A stretch of 64,000 nt of DNA, from NCBI GenBank assembly GCA_949296525.1, contig CASFOP010000004.1, forward strand, positions 62,001 through 126,000, given 5' to 3'. Source of the stretch: an uncultured bacterium (GTDB taxonomy: Bacteria; Elusimicrobiota; Elusimicrobia; Elusimicrobiales; Elusimicrobiaceae). How positions within the stretch are numbered: position 1 is the first letter of the stretch; each line of letters opens with the position of its first letter. Under the pieces are notes generated by a model. That model made no database searches, was not told the origin of the DNA, and was given only the letters and a program-made list of their open reading frames with translations. Shown piece after piece: positions 59,966-64,000 of the stretch. The translations under genes were made by a program, and so were the position numbers.

Positions 59966-61927
59966 TCAGTTCATGTAGAAAGAGGAATTTAATGCCTGTT
60001 TCAGCCTGTTCTTTTCCAGGCCGTAAGCGTACTCCATTTCATCTTCCAGGCGGCCGGGCGGGATATCCCCCAGGCTCATCACTTTGGCGTGGAAATCGGA
60101 AAGCGAGAAATTTTTCCCCTGCTTTTTCTGATATTTGGCCCGCAAATCGGCCAGTGCTTTATATCCGTAGATATAGCTGACGGCCTCACCGGGGCGGCGG
60201 ATGATTTGCTTGAGCATGTTTTGGGCTTCTTCCTGCTCAAAGCCCAGTTCCCCCGTCAGGAAATCATAGGCCTGCATATATGTAAATTGCCCGGTTTGTA
60301 ATTTAAAATCTGTCACGGCCGCCGCGGCGCGCACATAATCGGCCCAGGCCAGATAGAGGCGTTCTTCATCGGAAGAAATATAACTGTATTCGGCTGCTAA
60401 ATGCTGGGCGTACACCTCCCAGCCGTTGCGCAGGGTAGGCACGGAGTACATCTTGCGGAAAGGCGACAGCCCCGCATAATTATATGCGGAGCGGTAAAAC
60501 AGCCCGGGCACCAGCTGCCCCGCCACCATGAGCTTTTGGGTGGGGCGGTTGAAATCGCGGTTGCGCATTTCCTGCCGGGTCAGCTCATTGCCGTCGGGCA
60601 GGCGCAGGAAAAAGTCATGGGTGGGGTTTGTCTGCGTGCCGAAGGGGGGTAAAAATAAATACGGGCGCGTATACGCATAATATTGCGGCAGCCTATAAAT
60701 GGAAAAAGACATTTCCCCCGCGGGCAGGACTTTTTCCTGTACAAAGAAATCCGTCAGGCCGGCTGCTTCTTTTTCCAGTTCTGCCAAAAAGGCTTGCTCT
60801 TTGACGGGCTGGGCCATGTGTTGCGTCAAAGCGTAAAAAACGGCGGCAAGAGACGGTGCGGCATTTTCCTGCCCGCTCTGCTGCGCAGGGGACGGCATTT
60901 CCGGTTCTTTCGCCGGGAGTTCACCCGTGTTTTCGTCCATATCGGCAGACAACGGGGTTACCGTAACGCCCTCGGCGTTTTCTTCTCCGGGAACCTGCAT
61001 GCTGTCCAGCACTGTTTCATCTGCAGACAGCGCCGGCAGGGCAAACGCTTCCAGGGCTTGTTGCAGGGCTTGGCGGGCCGAGTCCAGATTTTTGGAAAGC
61101 AGCTTTTGCACGGAGCGGGGTTTTTCCTCTATAAAATAGCGGTTTTTGAGCACGAAGAAATAATCTTCTTCTCCCAGCCGGAAATCCTGTTGGCGGTTTT
61201 GGGAAGACAGCTGTTTAAATTGTTCAAACATTTGGCGCACGGCCTCTTTGGAAGCCTTTGCTTCCGTGCGCAGTTGGGCGCGGCTAACGTCATCTTCCGC
61301 ACGGCGCATGAGGTATTGTGTCACTTGGTCCAGGGATAAGTACGCATAATATGCGTCTTCCATGGCCAGCTGCGCCAGTGTGGGGGAAGGAGCCGTCAGG
61401 TTGTTTTGGGATTGCCGGGCAACTTCAGGCAAAGCCTGCCACCGTGCAGCCAGATCCGGGTCTTGCAGGGAGGGGACATTCATGGTCTTTAAGGTTAAAT
61501 CATATACGCCGTCAAATGCCTGTGTGTATAAAAGGGGATCCGTGGCGGTGCGGTTGCGCTCCAAATCCCATTTGCCTATGGCCAGCAGGCCGGTTAGGGT
61601 GTCGTAGTCCGTTTTTTTAGGCTCGGAAAGGTTTTTGCGGTTGACGGCCTGCAGGCTTTCTTCCACAATATTATATGCCCGCGCGGCCTGTGCGTCGCGC
61701 GCCCCGTCCCGCTTGTCCAGCAATTCATTGGCCGATTCAAACCCAATGCGTGTGGCCTGTTCCGGGAAAAAAGACAAAAGGGCGGAGGAATAGCGGTTGG
61801 TGACATCTGTTAAGGCATTGTCTTCCATAATAGCGTCTATGTCGTCAAATCCGCCCAAATCCGCTGCTTGTGCCGCAGGCGAGAATAAAAGGAGCAATCC
61901 CCATAGAATGGCAGATGGTTTCTTCAT
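59966..61927 (-). CDS. DUF885-family exported protein lacking the zinc motif
   Basis: 653 residues with a signal peptide cut after AQA (about 21). The DUF885 scaffold is visible: YDTLTGLLAIGKWDLE near 105, YYAYTRPYLFLPPFG near 420, and the C-terminal ALADLRAKY/RLEDEMEYAYGLEK helices. In active members HExxPGHH and EGW bind zinc. Here that place reads GQLVPGLF (about 468) and NGW (about 501), so the metal ligands are gone. A Glu/Pro-rich insert (about 320-350) is extra. Likely a non-catalytic periplasmic protein. Alone between two terminators/tRNAs. Confidence 0.8.
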   Translation of the reverse strand: MKKPSAILWGLLLLFSPAAQAADLGGFDDIDAIMEDNALTDVTNRYSSALLSFFPEQATRIGFESANELLDKRDGARDAQAARAYNIVEESLQAVNRKNLSEPKKTDYDTLTGLLAIGKWDLERNRTATDPLLYTQAFDGVYDLTLKTMNVPSLQDPDLAARWQALPEVARQSQNNLTAPSPTLAQLAMEDAYYAYLSLDQVTQYLMRRAEDDVSRAQLRTEAKASKEAVRQMFEQFKQLSSQNRQQDFRLGEEDYFFVLKNRYFIEEKPRSVQKLLSKNLDSARQALQQALEAFALPALSADETVLDSMQVPGEENAEGVTVTPLSADMDENTGELPAKEPEMPSPAQQSGQENAAPSLAAVFYALTQHMAQPVKEQAFLAELEKEAAGLTDFFVQEKVLPAGEMSFSIYRLPQYYAYTRPYLFLPPFGTQTNPTHDFFLRLPDGNELTRQEMRNRDFNRPTQKLMVAGQLVPGLFYRSAYNYAGLSPFRKMYSVPTLRNGWEVYAQHLAAEYSYISSDEERLYLAWADYVRAAAAVTDFKLQTGQFTYMQAYDFLTGELGFEQEEAQNMLKQIIRRPGEAVSYIYGYKALADLRAKYQKKQGKNFSLSDFHAKVMSLGDIPPGRLEDEMEYAYGLEKNRLKQALNSSFYMN

Positions 61928-62101
61928 TAGGTTACCTCATATGCGTGATGGAATATCTGTTTTGCTTATTATAGCTAATTTTGGAGAAAGCCGTTTTTTC
62001 CCGCAGGAGGGCTGGTATTTTGACGGGAAAATATGTTAAAATAACTCATCCGGTTTAATACCGGTTCCCGCGCGGGGGTCCACCCTGCCGCTCTTTTTTG
62101 C

Positions 62102-62107
62102 TATAAT
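62102..62107 (+). promoter_or_regulatory. -10 box of the tRNA-Lys/tRNA-Leu/tig transcript
   Basis: TATAAT 20 bases before tRNA-Lys. The -35 is not clear. Confidence 0.45.
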
Positions 62108-62127
62108 CTACTTAATATCCGGTTTTC

Positions 62128-62200
62128 GGGCCATTAGCTCAGTTGGTAGAGCAGACGCCTCTTAAGCGTAAGGTCGTGAGTTCGAGCCTCACATGGCCCA
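62128..62200 (+). tRNA. tRNA-Lys(CTT)
   Basis: Acceptor GGGCCAT/ATGGCCC, D-arm GCTC/GAGC, anticodon loop CTCTTAA giving CTT (codon AAG), T-loop TTCGAGC. The anticodon stem has a G-A mismatch at its first pair. CCA is not encoded after the discriminator A. Confidence 0.93.
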
Positions 62201-62219
62201 CTTTTTAAACACAAAAATA

Positions 62220-62301
62220 GGACGGATGGCGGAATCGGCAGACGCGCACGCCTTAGGAGCGTGTGGGGTAACCCTTGAGGGTTCAAGTCCCTCTCCGTCC
62301 A
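62220..62301 (+). tRNA. tRNA-Leu(TAG)
   Basis: Acceptor GGACGGA/TCCGTCC, anticodon stem CACGC/GCGTG with loop CTTAGGA giving TAG, long variable arm as in class II tRNAs, T-loop TTCAAGT. CCA is not encoded. It lies 19 bases after tRNA-Lys and 30 before tig, so the three may be cotranscribed. Confidence 0.94.
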
Positions 62302-62331
62302 GATTTTATTTACAGTTAAGGAGCAAGAAAC

Positions 62332-63621
62332 ATGTCCATTTTTAAAACCGCTGCGGCGGGTGAAGTAAAAGCCAAAGAAATAAACAAAGAAGGCTGCCGC
62401 GTCAACCTGAGTGTGGAGGCATCGCCCGAGCTTATCACCAAAGCCTTCCAAAACGCCGCCGTGCAGGTGCAGTCCCGTGCGCAGATGCAGGGTTTCCGCG
62501 CCGGTAAAGTGCCCCTGGATTTGGTCAAACAAAATTTCGCAGGACACATTAAAGAACGTGCCCTGGACCTGGCCATTAAAAGTGCCATCGCTTCGGCGCT
62601 GGAACAGAGCAAGTTAAACCCCGTGGCCGTGCCGTCGCTGACCAAGGCCGATTTTTCCACTTTTAACGAGGGCCAGGCCTTCTCTTTTGAGCTGGCGGTG
62701 GACGTGGCCCCCGAATTTGACGTGAAAGACTACAAAGGCATACCCGTCACCAAAAAAGCCGAAACGGCTACCGAAGAAGAAGTTAAAGCCCAGCTGGACC
62801 GCATCCTGCAGGCCAATGCCCGCCTGGAAAGCGCTCCCGAAGGCGCCGTGGTGGACGACAAAGTATACGCCGTCGTGCAGTACAAAGGCAAACGCAACGG
62901 AGCCGACGACTACAAACTCAGCGCCGAAAGCGAACTGATTGACATGGCCGCGCCGCAGACCATGCCGGAGCTGGCCAAGGCCGTGCTGGGCATGAAAAAA
63001 GGCGAAAGCAAAGATTTTGAAACAAAAGAAGGCAATGACACCCTTTCTTTCCATGTCACCTTGGACGACATCAAAACCAAAATCGTACCGAACCTGGACG
63101 ATTCCTTCGCCAAAGACATGGGCTTTGAAACGCTGGACGAGCTGAAAAAACGCGTGCAGGAAGGGCTCAATGCCGAAGCCAAAGAAAACTCCGCGCGTGA
63201 TTTTACGCGCCAGATTGAAGACCACCTGGTCAAAATGAACAACTTCCCCCTGCCGCAAACGCTGGTGGAGGAATACACCGACAATTCTTTAAATAATTTC
63301 GTGCGCAATGTCACGCAGCTTAAGCCCGAGCAACTGTCCGAAGAACAGCGCAAGAGCTTTGAGGAACGCATCCGCCCCACGGTGGAAAAAGACTTGCGCA
63401 TCGGCTACATCATTCACGCCATCGCCAAAAAAGAAAACCTGCAGGCCACGGAAGCGGACTGGCAGGCTGAGCTGGACAAAAGCCTGACCGCCAACGCCAA
63501 AACCAAGGAAGACGAAAAGAAAATCCGCGCGTTCTTTGAGGAACGCAAGGATCACATTTTGGCCACGCTCAACGAACGCAAAGTCTTTGACTTCCTGAAA
63601 AAAGAAGCGGTTGTCAAATAA
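62332..63621 (+). CDS. tig: Trigger factor
   Basis: 429 residues. This ribosome-bound chaperone meets nascent chains. The N-terminal ribosome-binding domain has the signature FRAGKVPLDLVKQNF near residue 55 (family GFRKGKVP). The middle PPIase domain (about 150-245) has DDKVYAVVQYKG, and the long helical C-domain follows. The start at 62332 has AAGGAG upstream. clpP and clpX often follow tig, but the next gene start does not look like ClpP. Confidence 0.95.
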   Translation: MSIFKTAAAGEVKAKEINKEGCRVNLSVEASPELITKAFQNAAVQVQSRAQMQGFRAGKVPLDLVKQNFAGHIKERALDLAIKSAIASALEQSKLNPVAVPSLTKADFSTFNEGQAFSFELAVDVAPEFDVKDYKGIPVTKKAETATEEEVKAQLDRILQANARLESAPEGAVVDDKVYAVVQYKGKRNGADDYKLSAESELIDMAAPQTMPELAKAVLGMKKGESKDFETKEGNDTLSFHVTLDDIKTKIVPNLDDSFAKDMGFETLDELKKRVQEGLNAEAKENSARDFTRQIEDHLVKMNNFPLPQTLVEEYTDNSLNNFVRNVTQLKPEQLSEEQRKSFEERIRPTVEKDLRIGYIIHAIAKKENLQATEADWQAELDKSLTANAKTKEDEKKIRAFFEERKDHILATLNERKVFDFLKKEAVVK

Positions 63622-63642
63622 TCCTTAAAATGCTATCCTGTC

Positions 63643-63802
63643 TGTCCCGCGCATAAAACGCGGGGCAGAGCAGGCGCCTTTTGCGGGCCAAAAAATATAA
63701 AGACAAATTTGCCGAAAGGCAATTAAACTTCTTGTTTTAGACTTCTAAGACAATTAGTTTAACCTCAGGGGTGGGCCATTCACGGGGCCCGCCCTGTTTT
63801 TT
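63643..63802 (+). ncRNA. Chain of RNA hairpins ending in a terminator
   Basis: A 334-base gap after tig contains: TGTCCCGCG/CGCGGGGCA (63643-63667, one G-U); TTGCC-GAAA-GGCAA with a GNRA loop (63709-63722); a 16-base-pair hairpin TTAAACT-TC-TTGTTTTAG-ACTT-CTAAGACAA-TT-AGTTTAA (63723-63762, written with its two internal loops); and CAGGG-GT-GGGCC/GGCCCGCCCTG with TTTTTT (63766-63802), an intrinsic terminator. It could be a small RNA or a folded 3' UTR of tig. The family is unknown to me. Confidence 0.4.
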
Positions 63803-63955
63803 GTTTGGGAAATTTATTTAAAGCGGGGGTGGCGTCCTTTGCGCCGGGGCTTTCCCGAGCGGTAATTTAAAAAAATCTTTGACGCCACGGCGAAAAAAAC
63901 TACAATATATACAATTCCATTTATTTTCCAATTTGTTTTTTGTACAGGAGGCTTT

Positions 63956-64000
63956 ATGTTTCCCGTTACCAAGTCTTCCAATGAGGGCATGTTTGTAAAA
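63956..64000 (+). CDS. Start of an unidentified gene
   Basis: The last 15 codons read MFPVTKSSNEGMFVK, preceded by a good AGGAGG seven bases upstream. Too short to identify; it does not look like the N-terminus of ClpP. Confidence 0.6.
   Translation, partial: MFPVTKSSNEGMFVK

Overview
The window reads as chromosomal DNA of a strictly bacterial, Gram-negative-type anaerobe with a lipopolysaccharide outer membrane. The closest match in style is a gut Elusimicrobiota (Elusimicrobium relative). That assignment is an inference. It rests on several short type IV prepilins with an FTLVE cleavage site and an LPQYRR motif, a complete Bat aerotolerance operon, LPS genes (gmhA, kdsA, kdsD, lptA/B/C) and compact gene packing. 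No rRNA, IS element, phage or CRISPR array was seen. Coding density is high, with many ATGA start/stop overlaps and good intrinsic terminators at operon ends.

Layout. 1-9.1 kb: the start of a pyrimidine-nucleoside phosphorylase, a TPR protein, then an ileS-lspA-TPR lipoprotein-P-type ATPase-queF-membrane protein run. 9.1-16.6 kb: HU, gpsA, plsY, a secreted trypsin-like protease, hflX-miaA, a PilZ protein and miaB. 16.6-27.6 kb: one probable 11-gene minus-strand operon, moxR-DUF58-batA/B/C/D/E-gmhA-rpiB-pgi. 27.8-32.3 kb: rpsP-khpA-trmD-rplS (rimM missing) and fmt-PASTA protein-rpe. 32.3-33.4 kb: a candidate pseudoknotted RNA followed by an outer-membrane beta-barrel gene. 33.4-41.6 kb: a MATE pump, then an ECF sigma factor, a Cys-rich membrane partner and a thioredoxin-DsbD fusion, an anchored flavodoxin, DUF4491, tRNA-Ser, hisS and aspS.

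41.9-48 kb is dominated by a 1788-residue protein made almost only of PAS modules plus one GAF domain, with no recognisable output domain. 48.3-52.3 kb carries a SlyD-type FKBP, guaC, three prepilins and a fourth broken by a nonsense codon. 52.3-57.4 kb is a kdsA-small membrane protein-kdsD-lptC-lptA-lptB-cysE operon. 57.4-62 kb holds another prepilin behind an AlbA_2 protein, a soluble MgtE-like protein and a DUF885 protein that has lost its catalytic motif. 62-64 kb has tRNA-Lys, tRNA-Leu, tig, a chain of RNA hairpins and the start of another gene.

Common themes are envelope building (LPS, lipoprotein processing, Bat, PASTA), thiol redox (sigma/Cys-rich partner/Trx-DsbD/flavodoxin), tRNA maturation (miaA, miaB, queF, trmD, probable tRNA-dependent Asn route) and surface pilins. 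The strongest candidates for something undescribed are the PAS mega-protein, the redox sigma cassette and the structured RNA upstream of the beta-barrel gene.
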